The position numbers were made by a program, and so were the translations under genes. Shown here piece by piece: positions 7,526 to 16,574 of a stretch of DNA of 64,000 nucleotides. The notes beneath the pieces were generated by a model. The model worked only from the letters and a program-made list of their open reading frames with translations, was not told where the DNA came from and did no database searches. How positions within the stretch are numbered: position 1 is the stretch's first letter; each line of letters starts with the position of its first letter. The DNA is taken from contig JAVJOU010000017.1 in the NCBI GenBank assembly GCA_040216635.1, positions 1 through 64,000 on the forward strand, in the 5' to 3' direction. The stretch is from UBA1479 sp040216635 (GTDB lineage Bacteria > Pseudomonadota > Alphaproteobacteria > Rhodospirillales > Casp-alpha2).

Positions 7526-8461
7526 ATGAACGAACTTGCCAATACGGATTGCCTGTTAGAGGTCGACAACCTGACGACTTATTTCGACATCAAGGATGGA
7601 TTGCTGCGCCAAGCGATTGCCCGCGTTCATGCGGTCGAAGGGGTCTCGTTCAAAGTCATGGACGGCGAGACGCTGAGTATTGTCGGCGAAAGCGGATGCG
7701 GGAAGACGACCACGGGCCGCACCATTATCGGGCTGGAGACAGCGACGTCAGGGGCTGTGACCTTTCAAGGGAAAACCTTGTCATCCCACCGCGGCAACGA
7801 CCGGCGCGATTTCTATACGAAGGTCCAGATGATCTTCCAGGATCCCTATTCGTCGCTTAATCCCCGCATGTCCGTTCGGGATATCCTGGCCGAGCCGTTG
7901 AAGGTTCATAACTTGGTGCCGCGTGACGGTATTGACGCGCGGGTTGCGGATTTGCTGCACAAGGTCAATCTGCCGGCGGATTTTGCGACACGCTATCCAC
8001 ATGAATTCAGTGGCGGCCAGCGCCAGCGGATTTCCATCGCGCGGGCGTTGGCGATGGACCCCAAGATGATCATCTGCGACGAAGCGGTGTCGGCGCTTGA
8101 CGTCACGATCAAAGCACAGGTCATCAATCTGTTGATGGATCTGCAGAAGGAACTGGGCCTGTCCTATCTGTTCATCAGCCACGACATGGCCGTGGTTGAG
8201 CGGATCAGCCACCGGGTCGCGGTCATGTACTTGGGGCAGATCGTCGAAATCGGCAGCCGCGAAAACATTTTTGAAAACCCGCAGCACCCTTACACGAAGA
8301 AGCTTCTGTCGGCCGTGCCCATTGCCGACCCCAAGCTGCGCCGTAAGGAACGAAAACTGATGGTCGATGAAATCCCAAGCCCGGTGAAGCCGCTTAGCTA
8401 TAAGCCGAACCTTGTGACCTATGACGAAGTTTCCCCGGGCCATATGGTGGCACGCGTTTAA
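7526..8461 (+). CDS. Oligopeptide/dipeptide-type ABC transporter ATPase (OppF/DppF-like)
   Basis: The protein has 311 residues. Walker A GESGCGKTT, Q-loop MIFQDPYSSLNPRMSV, signature FSGGQRQRIS, Walker B IICDEAVSALDV and H-loop FISHDMAVV are all present, followed by the oligopeptide-type C-terminal segment (NPQHPYTKKLLSAVP). The Walker B region reads DEAVSALD, as in many OppF/DppF proteins. It pairs with the OppD-like ATPase 45 bp upstream to make the two-ATPase engine of a peptide-family importer. No permease or binding-protein genes flank it. Confidence 0.87.
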   Translation: MNELANTDCLLEVDNLTTYFDIKDGLLRQAIARVHAVEGVSFKVMDGETLSIVGESGCGKTTTGRTIIGLETATSGAVTFQGKTLSSHRGNDRRDFYTKVQMIFQDPYSSLNPRMSVRDILAEPLKVHNLVPRDGIDARVADLLHKVNLPADFATRYPHEFSGGQRQRISIARALAMDPKMIICDEAVSALDVTIKAQVINLLMDLQKELGLSYLFISHDMAVVERISHRVAVMYLGQIVEIGSRENIFENPQHPYTKKLLSAVPIADPKLRRKERKLMVDEIPSPVKPLSYKPNLVTYDEVSPGHMVARV

Positions 8462-8493
8462 CGACGGGCGCAGCACCGGGGAATGGGCCGCCG

Positions 8494-8901
8494 TCAGCTG
8501 GCGATGCGCTTTCCAAGGGATTGTTCAATCCGTTCGCGCAGCAGGTTGACGGTTGCCGGTTTCGTGATGAATCCGTCTGCCCCCAGGGCCCGGGCCTGTG
8601 AAACAAGTTCATGCCGCCCATGACTGGTCAGGAAGATGACCGGCGTATCGCGGATATCCGTGTTGCTGCTGTCACGTAATTCCTTGAGGAAGGTCAGGCC
8701 GTCCATTGGGCGCATTTCGATATCGCAGAGTACGACCTGCGGTTGGACGTTCGTCATGACGTCCAGCCCGGCCTGCCCATCGGCGGCGGTCTCGATTTTT
8801 CCAAAGCCGATTTGGCCCATCATCGCGCGGACGATGTTCAATACAAATTCCTGATCATCAATGATCAGCGCCGTCATGTCGGCATAGGCGATGTCGCTCA
8901 A
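8494..8901 (-). CDS. Single-domain response regulator (CheY-like)
   Basis: The protein is 135 residues with only a receiver domain. The acid pair Asp15-Asp16 (LIIDDQE), phosphoacceptor Asp60 (VVLCDIEMRPMDG), Thr92 (FLTSH) and Lys114 (FITKPA) are all present, so it should be phosphorylatable. There is no output domain, so it acts by protein contact or as a phosphate sink. It lies 205 bp downstream of, and on the same strand as, the large hybrid kinase with an HPt domain, which is a reasonable phosphodonor. Confidence 0.9.
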   Translation of the reverse strand: MSDIAYADMTALIIDDQEFVLNIVRAMMGQIGFGKIETAADGQAGLDVMTNVQPQVVLCDIEMRPMDGLTFLKELRDSSNTDIRDTPVIFLTSHGRHELVSQARALGADGFITKPATVNLLRERIEQSLGKRIAS

Positions 8902-9105
8902 TGCGCAGTACCTCCGTAAAAGTCTGCCGCGAACTTGCTATGCCCCCCCAGGCTCCCACACACAGGCGCGGCCGGATAAAACCGGTCATATGTTCATTCG
9001 TTCTAATGGTATCACGCCCGGTGCAGCGGGCAATACCGCTTCGCTATTATTCTCAACTTTTGGTTTTATAAAGGACCGGGAAGAAGGCTTGGCCATATGC
9101 CGGAA

Positions 9106-12100
9106 TCAGGACACGGAATGCCTGTCATGCCCTGCCACGGCCTGGGAAACAACGGCGAGTTCCGGTTCAATCCGGCGCGAAATCGTGGCGGCACGTGACG
9201 TATCGCCGGCGCGAAGGTGAAGTTCGATCTGCTCGCACAAATTGGCGAATCGGACGGCTCCGGCAAGGCGCGATGTTCCCTTGGCGGCGTGCGCGGCCTC
9301 ACGGGCGCGGGTGAAGTCCTCGTCAGCGAATGCGTCCAGCATGTCATCGACCAGACGCCGCGCGTTGCGCAGATAGTCCTGCAATAGTGGCGCGACCATC
9401 GTTTCGTCGCCACCGACCGCGTCGTGAATGTAGCGAAGGTCCAGAATGGCATCGTCGCTTTTGCCTTCGCCGATATTCATAGATTCGGTGCCGACCGGCT
9501 GACGAAGCTGAATGGCTTTGGGCAGCCAACGTTGGATCATCTCGTTCAAGGTTGTCCGGTCGACCGGCTTCGGCAGGTAATCATCCATTCCCGCGGTGTG
9601 GCATTTTTCCTTGGTGCCGATCAGGGCATCCGCGGTCAGTGCCACGATCGGCAGATGCGGGCGATGGTCGGTTTTTTCCAAGATGCGAATTTTCTCGGCC
9701 AATTCGTAGCCGTCCATATCGGGCATGTGACAGTCCGTGATGAGCATACCGTATTGATGGTGCCGGATTTTGTTCCAGGCATCGGCCCCGTTGGTTGCGG
9801 TTTCAACCACAACGCCCAGACGTTCCAGCATCATGCAGATCACTTTGCGGTTTACCGGGTTGTCTTCGGCAAACAGGATCAATGCCCCTTCATCGCGGGC
9901 CGTTTTGGTATCAGGCATGGAATATTGCGGTAGTGCAGCCGTATCCGAAATCTTGCGGATGGGGCCGTCGATCCCCGGCAGGTTGAGCCCCAAGGCCATG
10001 GCTGCCGCGTTCCACAGCACCGCCCTTTGTATCGGTTTGGGGATGAACAGATGATGACCCGCGAGTGTATCCTGGCCGACGGACAGGATATTGCCGCGCG
10101 GCATGAGAATCACCGTACGCGCGGAAATTGGGTCGGCCACCTGTTTCCGCTCGTTGATGAAACGAGTGATTCCCCGTGCGGCACGATCGTGATCCAAAAC
10201 CAGAAGATCGAACCTGTTGCCCAACATTTCATTGCTGTGGGTCATTTCTTCCAGGGCACGCAAGCTGGAAATGATTTCTGTCCGGGCGCCCAGGTGATGA
10301 AAATAAGCTTCGGTTGTGCGGGCGATCGATTTGTCGGCCGCCAGGATTGCTATGCGCTGGTCGGCGAAGGGGTGTCCGATGACGGCGGTGGGGTCCCGGG
10401 TTGGCTCCATGGGGACGCGGAACCAGAACGTCGATCCGCGGCCCTTTCTGCTGGTCGCACCGATCTCGCCGTCCAGCATGTCGACCAGGGCCCGGCAGAT
10501 GGAAAGCCCCAACCCGGTGCCGCCGAACCGGCGCACGGTTGAACTGTCGCCTTGTTCGAACGGTTGGAACAATTTGCGTTTATGTTGTTCGGAAATGCCG
10601 ACCCCTGTGTCATGAACACGGAACAGGTAGTTGGTCCCACCGGTGTCCGTGTCGGCGTGTACTTCGATATCAATACTGCCGTTGTCTGTGAATTTCACGG
10701 CATTCCCGACGAGGTTCAGCAGAATCTGGCGCAGGCGGGTCTGATCGCCAAGCAGTTCGTCGGGGATCGATGGGTCGATAAAAACGTTCAGGTGGTTGCG
10801 TTTTTCCTCGGCGCGGGGCGCCATCAATTCGGCCACGCTTTCCACCAGATCACTCAACCGGAAGGGGGCGAGGTCCAATTCAAGGCGTCCGGCCTCGATC
10901 TTCGAGAAGTCCAGAATGTCGTCGATGATCCCCATCAGGGTGCGGCATGAATCCTGAACGATGTTGAGCATGCCGCGTTGGGTGCTGGAAAGGGCTGTTT
11001 CGTGAAGCATTTCAGCGACCCCCATGATGCCGTTCATGGGGGTGCGGATTTCATGGCTCATATTGGCAAGGAATACGGATTTCGCTTTGTTGGCGTTTTC
11101 CGCCGCGTCGCGGGCTTCCCGCAAGCGTTCCTCGAATCGGACGCTTTCCGTGACATCAACATGGATGCCGACAAGCCCGCCGTCAGGCAGCCAGCCCCGG
11201 CGTGTTTCGATCGTGCGTCCGTTCTTAAGGTGTCGTCGGAGAATTTTGCTCTCCGCATCCCGGATGCCTTTGATGTGCATCGCAACGATTTCTTCGGGGC
11301 TTCCGGCTGTTTCGCCGTAATCGCCGCGTTCCGCCAGGAAGTGAACGGCTTCTTCTAAACGCGCGCCTTCCCGGACAAGGCCGGGTGGGAAATCGAACAG
11401 CTTGATATAATGATCATTGAAGGTTGCAAACCGAAGATCGGAATCCAACACTACGATGCCGTTGTTCATGGCCCTGACGGCCGTATCGAACAGTTCTGTT
11501 TTCTGTTTGAGGTCGGCTTCGACCGTTTTCAGTGCGGTGATATCCGTCGCGGTTACGGTGATGCCGCCATCCGATGTGCGATTTTCCCGCAATAGAAACC
11601 ACCGACCATCGGTGAATTCACGAATGATCGGCGCGCCCGGGTTTTGATGTTCTATAAGCCGTTTGGCGAGGAAAGATTCCTCGCGTCCCTTGGCATCTGC
11701 AATGGTGGGAAGACTGGCTTTCAAGATGTCTTCGAAGGTGCCGCCCCGGGCAAGAATTTCTTCGGACTTCGGATGTGTGTCCGCATAGCGGGAGTTCATC
11801 AGGACGAGACGATCGTCCGCATCATAAAGAGCGAACCCTTCCTGTAGGCTTTCCAGCGCACCGCGCAGGCGGGTTTCGCTTTGTTGCACGGCCGCTTCGG
11901 CCCGACGCCGTTCCTCGACCTCGCGGGTCAATTCGCGGGTGCGTTCCTCGACACGTTTTTCCAATTGGTCCCGCGCCTGACGCAACTCGTTTTCCGTGCG
12001 CATCCGTTCGCTGATGTCGCGGGCGAAGGCAAATACATATTCTTCGCCTTCATGGGCGACGAAGCTGGATGTAATTTCAACAGGGAACAACGATCCGTCT

Positions 12101-14226
12101 GCGCGCCGATGCTCGCCGAAAGATACCAGGTGATCGTGCTCTTTCAGATATTTCCAATGATCGAACCAATCGGCTTCACGGGCCGGGTTGACCTGATATG
12201 AGCGCATGGCCAGCAGTTCGTCCTGGCTGTACCCCAAGGCATAGCAGGCAGCACCGTTCACGTAAATGAATTGGCCGTCGCGGTTGAGCGCGAAGAAGGG
12301 GTCGTTGACCTCTTGGACGGCGGTCTCCATCAAATACAGCTGCTGTGTCGCTTCGCGCGCTTCGGTGACATCGAACAGAACCGTGCAGACGGCCGGGCCG
12401 TCCCCCCAATCGATCATGAAAGACCGATTGTTCAGCCATCGTTCCGTGCCGTCTTTTTTCACCCCCCGATAGATGTAATCGCTGGGTGCGTTCTGTCCTT
12501 GCATCCGGGCAAGGTCGTATCCGCGGATACGGGCGACTTCGTCCGGCGCCAGGGTTATTTCCAGATTGCCGGCCTGCAGGAATTCATTGTGGCTTTCAAA
12601 TCCGAAAATACGCAGGAATGCCGGGTTGACGTACAGCGGATAGAATCCCCGGTGGACGACGATTCCCTGGTTGGCTTCTTCCGTCAGCGTTCGGAAGCGG
12701 CGCTCGCTATCGACCAGGGCTTGTTCACGGGCCAACCGGCGAGAGATATCCTGGGCAAAGGCAAACAGGAATTCTTCGCCTGCGTATTCCATGACGCTCG
12801 CACGGACTTCGACGGACACGGCGGACCCATCCTTTCGCCGGTGCCGGGTGTCGAACCGAATTTGTTCGCCGCGCTTCAGGTCTTCCCAAAAAGTGTCCCA
12901 GTCCTTGTCGGGCGGCGGGCCGTCGCTGAAATCAGGGTAGGACATGCGCAAGAGTTCTTCCTGGCTGTATCCCAGGTGCCGGCAGGTCGCATCATTGACG
13001 TAAAGAATGCGTTGGTCCCGGCGCAGCCAGAACAGGGATTCCCCTGAATGGGAAAGCGAAAATTCTGCGAACCGGAGCGTTTCCTGTGCCGCTTCCTTGT
13101 CGGCGATCTCTCGTTGCAGTTCGTACGTTCGTTCCTCGACCCGTTGTTCCAATTCCGCCTGATGGACTTCAAGTGCCCGCTCGAACTCCGCACGTTCGTG
13201 CAGCAGGTCGTTGATCTCGTTGCCCAACTGGGCAAATTCGTCCTTGCCGCGGATGGCCAGGGATTTGGTCATGTCGCCCGAAGCCCGGATGCTCAACAGA
13301 TCCTGTTTCATGTTCGCAAACGGGCGAACGATCAAAAAGCGCATCAGAAACAGGATGACGCCAAGCACAACGATCGATGCGAGGATCGCCATGGTGCCGG
13401 CGGTTTGCACCGTACTGATCCCCAGGCGGTGCACCGTTGACCAGGCGGTGATGGAATACAGCGCGGCCGGATATCCGAACAGGTCCCGCTGAACAAGAAA
13501 TGCGGTCCATGAACCGTCTTCCGCCTGTTCGATGACCGGCTCATCAAGGGCCACGATCTGGTTGACCAATTCGCGGTGTCCGACCGACATGGTTTCGATA
13601 ATCGGCGTCATTTCCAAGGCGTTGTTCATTTGCCCTGAAATCCGGGACACGGTGGCTTTGTCCATCAGCCGTCCGACGATCACGGTTCCCGTTGCGGGCG
13701 GGCGGCCTGAATTCCCCAGCAAACCGACGGATGCGACCAGCATGGGGCCGCGGTCGGTCGCCAAGGTTCCGCGAATCTGGCTTGACCCCCGGTTGTGGGC
13801 GAGCAAGGGGTGATCGGTGGGAAACTTTACGTGATCCAGGGCAACGGCGCGGATGGGCCCGCCGGATCGGCGGTCGTATACGCTTCTGAAGATGACCCGC
13901 CCCTGGCGGTCTATCACGATCGCCACATCCAGGCCGTGGGTGATCAAATCCGTGTCGGTCAGGAAGCGGTCGACGAAACCCGGATCCGATGTCTTGGCGA
14001 AGGTTGCGAGGTCGTTCCATTGCGACCAATTCGACACAAGAGGATCCAGGCTGCGGACCTCGTCATCCACACTGGCCATGGTGCGACCGATCTTGCGTCG
14101 GATTTCCTGGCTTTCGAGCTTGCGAAAACCTTCAAGCACGACCCGGTCGAGAACCACCAGGTCGCCGATGATAAGGCCGCTCAACACAAAAACGAGGACG
14201 GCGATAATTTTGGTCTGGATCGACAT
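9106..14226 (-). CDS. CHASE4-HAMP-5xPAS hybrid sensor histidine kinase with two receivers and HPt
   Basis: The protein has 1706 residues from ATG 14226 (GGAG 8 bases upstream); the frame stays open to 14331, but that extension has no signal character. Order: TM1 about 5-25; periplasmic CHASE4-like sensor (SNWSQWNDLATF); TM2 near 265-290; HAMP; coiled coil; five PAS domains from about 395 to 1020; HisKA with SHEIRTPMNG near 1057; HATPase_c (GTGLGLSI); a weak receiver (ILAADKS instead of an acid pair); a full receiver with ITDCHMPDMDG near 1495; and an HPt domain (AAHAAKGTSRLAG) near 1645. This is a complete phosphorelay on one chain, likely passing phosphate to the nearby CheY-like protein. 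The ligand is unknown. Confidence 0.9.
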   Translation of the reverse strand: MSIQTKIIAVLVFVLSGLIIGDLVVLDRVVLEGFRKLESQEIRRKIGRTMASVDDEVRSLDPLVSNWSQWNDLATFAKTSDPGFVDRFLTDTDLITHGLDVAIVIDRQGRVIFRSVYDRRSGGPIRAVALDHVKFPTDHPLLAHNRGSSQIRGTLATDRGPMLVASVGLLGNSGRPPATGTVIVGRLMDKATVSRISGQMNNALEMTPIIETMSVGHRELVNQIVALDEPVIEQAEDGSWTAFLVQRDLFGYPAALYSITAWSTVHRLGISTVQTAGTMAILASIVVLGVILFLMRFLIVRPFANMKQDLLSIRASGDMTKSLAIRGKDEFAQLGNEINDLLHERAEFERALEVHQAELEQRVEERTYELQREIADKEAAQETLRFAEFSLSHSGESLFWLRRDQRILYVNDATCRHLGYSQEELLRMSYPDFSDGPPPDKDWDTFWEDLKRGEQIRFDTRHRRKDGSAVSVEVRASVMEYAGEEFLFAFAQDISRRLAREQALVDSERRFRTLTEEANQGIVVHRGFYPLYVNPAFLRIFGFESHNEFLQAGNLEITLAPDEVARIRGYDLARMQGQNAPSDYIYRGVKKDGTERWLNNRSFMIDWGDGPAVCTVLFDVTEAREATQQLYLMETAVQEVNDPFFALNRDGQFIYVNGAACYALGYSQDELLAMRSYQVNPAREADWFDHWKYLKEHDHLVSFGEHRRADGSLFPVEITSSFVAHEGEEYVFAFARDISERMRTENELRQARDQLEKRVEERTRELTREVEERRRAEAAVQQSETRLRGALESLQEGFALYDADDRLVLMNSRYADTHPKSEEILARGGTFEDILKASLPTIADAKGREESFLAKRLIEHQNPGAPIIREFTDGRWFLLRENRTSDGGITVTATDITALKTVEADLKQKTELFDTAVRAMNNGIVVLDSDLRFATFNDHYIKLFDFPPGLVREGARLEEAVHFLAERGDYGETAGSPEEIVAMHIKGIRDAESKILRRHLKNGRTIETRRGWLPDGGLVGIHVDVTESVRFEERLREARDAAENANKAKSVFLANMSHEIRTPMNGIMGVAEMLHETALSSTQRGMLNIVQDSCRTLMGIIDDILDFSKIEAGRLELDLAPFRLSDLVESVAELMAPRAEEKRNHLNVFIDPSIPDELLGDQTRLRQILLNLVGNAVKFTDNGSIDIEVHADTDTGGTNYLFRVHDTGVGISEQHKRKLFQPFEQGDSSTVRRFGGTGLGLSICRALVDMLDGEIGATSRKGRGSTFWFRVPMEPTRDPTAVIGHPFADQRIAILAADKSIARTTEAYFHHLGARTEIISSLRALEEMTHSNEMLGNRFDLLVLDHDRAARGITRFINERKQVADPISARTVILMPRGNILSVGQDTLAGHHLFIPKPIQRAVLWNAAAMALGLNLPGIDGPIRKISDTAALPQYSMPDTKTARDEGALILFAEDNPVNRKVICMMLERLGVVVETATNGADAWNKIRHHQYGMLITDCHMPDMDGYELAEKIRILEKTDHRPHLPIVALTADALIGTKEKCHTAGMDDYLPKPVDRTTLNEMIQRWLPKAIQLRQPVGTESMNIGEGKSDDAILDLRYIHDAVGGDETMVAPLLQDYLRNARRLVDDMLDAFADEDFTRAREAAHAAKGTSRLAGAVRFANLCEQIELHLRAGDTSRAATISRRIEPELAVVSQAVAGHDRHSVS

Positions 14227-14421
14227 CCAAACGTCTCCGACCCCTGTTTCCCCTGGCCGGGCCGCGCATTTGCAACGGCGCCCGACATTTTGGCATGAAT
14301 TCGTGGAATTCCACAAACGCGCAAGGCGCATAGCGCGTCAATTGAGATGAGCGGCGCGTCACCAAACGGTCATAAATCCGCAAAAAATGGGTCACCCCCC
14401 ACGCCTTAGATACTCGCGGTT

Positions 14422-14453
14422 CCGGTGTGAATGCGCACACCAGCGTACACCGG
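14422..14453. promoter_or_regulatory. Inverted repeat upstream of phnC
   Basis: CCGGTGT (14422-14428) and ACACCGG (14447-14453) form a perfect 7-bp inverted repeat with 18 bases between, and an inner GTGTG/CACAC can pair as well. It lies 70 bp before phnC in the 295-bp gap shared with the divergent kinase. It could be an operator for either gene. No Pho box was seen in this gap. Confidence 0.3.
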
Positions 14454-14521
14454 TGATGCCGTTCTAAAGCGCCCGGTAACGGTGATCCGCAATTTCTTAA
14501 AGTATTTCGACAGGGATAATC

Positions 14522-15388
14522 ATGACTTCTGCCTCTGCGCCTGCGATCCGTGTCCACAATCTTTCGAAAACCTTCCGCAAGGGATTTCAGACGACACAGG
14601 CCCTGGACGAGGTCAGCGTGACCGTCGAAGCCGGCGAGATGGTTGCCCTGATCGGTGCGTCGGGTTCCGGCAAATCGACGCTGATGCGGCATATCTCGGG
14701 GCTCATGCTTTCGGACCGTTCACCGGGCAGCATGATCGAAGTTCTGGGCTACCCCGTGCAAGAACAAGGCCGGCTGGCGCGGGGGGTGCGGGCGATCCGC
14801 GGGCGTGTCGGCGTGATCTTTCAACAATTCAATCTGGTCGACCGACTGTCCTTGCTGACCAACACGGTGCTTGGGGTACTCGGTCAAATTCCGGCCTGGC
14901 GGGGATGGCTGGGATTGTTTTCGTCCGAGGAAAAATTGCGCGCTCTGGAAGCCTTGCGGCGGGTCGGGATCGATCAATACGCAGCCCAACGTGCATCGAC
15001 CCTGTCCGGCGGCCAGCAGCAGCGTGCCGCCATTGCGCGTGCTCTGGTTCAACGGGCGGAGATTGTCCTCGCGGACGAGCCGATTGCTTCTTTGGATCCG
15101 GAATCGGCGCGCCGCGTGATGGAAAATCTGGCGCGCATCAACCGCGAGGACGGAATCACCGTGGTCGTGTCCCTGCACCAGGTGGATTTTGCCACCCGGT
15201 ATTGCCCGCGCACGGTCGCCTTGCGTGATGGCCAGGTTGTCTATGACGGGCCGAGCGAGGCCCTGACCCATGATTTCCTGCGTGAACTTTATGGGGCCGC
15301 CGGCGAGGAATTGATCCTTCCGGGTCCGATCGCCGGTGCCGGCCGGCAGGCCCCCGCCATTCAACGGTTGCACCCTGCCACCGCCTAG
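14522..15388 (+). CDS. phnC: Phosphonate ABC transporter ATP-binding protein
   Basis: The protein has 288 residues with Walker A GASGSGKST, Q-loop IFQQFNLVDRLSLLTNVL-like segment (reads NLVDRLSLLTNTVLGVLG), signature LSGGQQQRAA, Walker B IVLADEPIASLDPE and H-loop SLHQVDFA. The FNLVDRLS and SLHQVD wording is typical of PhnC. It is the cytoplasmic motor of phosphonate uptake, upstream of phnD (binding protein) and phnE (permease). It is slightly longer than most PhnC, with a 30-residue tail. No Pho box is obvious in front of it. Confidence 0.93.
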   Translation: MTSASAPAIRVHNLSKTFRKGFQTTQALDEVSVTVEAGEMVALIGASGSGKSTLMRHISGLMLSDRSPGSMIEVLGYPVQEQGRLARGVRAIRGRVGVIFQQFNLVDRLSLLTNTVLGVLGQIPAWRGWLGLFSSEEKLRALEALRRVGIDQYAAQRASTLSGGQQQRAAIARALVQRAEIVLADEPIASLDPESARRVMENLARINREDGITVVVSLHQVDFATRYCPRTVALRDGQVVYDGPSEALTHDFLRELYGAAGEELILPGPIAGAGRQAPAIQRLHPATA

Positions 15389-15454
15389 ACGGGGTCCCGC
15401 AGATACTTGTCCACCAACGTCCATCGACCCACGCAAACAAGGAGGAAGTCGACT

Positions 15455-16477
15455 ATGTTTAAAAAGGCAATGATCGCCAGCTTCGCGCTGGCGGCCTTCG
15501 CCACGGTCCATGTCGCTGCAAGCGCCACGGCCAAGGCAGATATGCCGAACCCGCTGACCTTCGGTATCATTTCCACGGAATCGTCCCAGGGCCTGAAGAA
15601 AAGCTTCACCCCGTTCCTGGAGGACATGAGCAAGCAGCTTGGTGTCGAGGTGAAGGCCTTCTTCGCATCCGATTATGCGGGCGTGATCGAAGCCATGCGC
15701 TTCAAGAAAGTCGATGTCGCCTGGTTCGGCAACAAGTCGGCCATGGAAGCGGTCGACCGCGCCGGTGGCGAAGTCTTCGTGCAGACCGTCGATGTTACGG
15801 GCAACCCCGGGTATTGGTCGTTGCTGTTGACCCATAAGGACAACACCAACATCAACAAGCTTGAAGACGTGCTGAAATGCGATCAGTCGCTGACCTTCGG
15901 CAATGGTGATCCGAACTCCACGTCCGGCTTCCTGGTGCCCAGCTTCTATGTCTTCGCCAAGAACGATGTCGATCCCAAGAAATGCTATAAGTCCGTACGG
16001 AATGCGAGCCATGAAACCAACGCATTGTCCGTCGCCAACAAGCAGGTCGATTTCGCCACCAACAACACGGAATCCCTGTCGCGTCTGAAAAAGAACCATC
16101 CGAAAGCCTTCGACAAGATCAAGGCGATCTGGAAATCGCCGTTGATCCCGAACGATCCCATCGTGTGGCGGACCGACCTGGACAAGGGCACCAAGAGCGT
16201 CATCAAGGGCTTCTTCCTGTCCTATGGCCGTCTTGGACCGGACGCCGAGAAGCAGCGTAAGATTCTGGCCGGCGTAAGTTCCGGTTGGGCGCCGTTCGAG
16301 GATTCTTCGAATGCGCAGCTTTATCCGATCCGTCAACTGCAACTGTTCAAGGACAAGCGCAAGCTGGCCAATGATGAACGGATGGACGCAGCCGACAAGT
16401 CCAAGAAAGTTGCCGACATTGATCGCAAGCTCGATGTTCTGAAGGTTCTCAGCGAAAACCAGCTGGCCCTTCGATAG
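15455..16477 (+). CDS. phnD: Phosphonate ABC transporter periplasmic binding protein
   Basis: The protein has 340 residues. The ATG at 15455 follows AGGAGGAAG and opens a clear Sec signal peptide (MFKKAMIASFALAAF, cleaved near TAKA-D); the frame is open from 15407 but that extension would bury the signal. The mature protein has the PhnD/PhnD-like fold features VAWFGNKSAMEAVDRA and NGDPNSTSGFLVPSFYVF, which line the phosphonate pocket in the family. It delivers phosphonates to PhnE/PhnC. A strong hairpin after the stop may protect this part of the mRNA. Confidence 0.93.
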   Translation: MFKKAMIASFALAAFATVHVAASATAKADMPNPLTFGIISTESSQGLKKSFTPFLEDMSKQLGVEVKAFFASDYAGVIEAMRFKKVDVAWFGNKSAMEAVDRAGGEVFVQTVDVTGNPGYWSLLLTHKDNTNINKLEDVLKCDQSLTFGNGDPNSTSGFLVPSFYVFAKNDVDPKKCYKSVRNASHETNALSVANKQVDFATNNTESLSRLKKNHPKAFDKIKAIWKSPLIPNDPIVWRTDLDKGTKSVIKGFFLSYGRLGPDAEKQRKILAGVSSGWAPFEDSSNAQLYPIRQLQLFKDKRKLANDERMDAADKSKKVADIDRKLDVLKVLSENQLALR

Positions 16478-16491
16478 GGACAGCATGCCCC

Positions 16492-16530
16492 GGCGCCGTG
16501 CCCCATTCGGGGTGCGGCGCCGCCCCTTTT
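16492..16530 (+). terminator. Strong hairpin with T-rich tail between phnD and phnE
   Basis: GGCGCCGTGCCCC (16492-16504) pairs with 16509-16521 over an ATTC loop: 13 pairs including two G-U wobbles. It is followed by CCCCTTTT and CTTTTTCCC stretches. Position after a binding-protein gene suggests partial termination or mRNA protection that keeps PhnD in excess over PhnE. Confidence 0.7.
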
Positions 16531-16574
16531 CCTGATCTTTTTCCCATTCGTTATTGAATAAAGACAAAGCTGTC

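Noticed and set aside
14227..14521. Pho box before phnC
   Set aside because: Looked for two CTGTCAT-like repeats 11 bp apart on both strands; none fits well.
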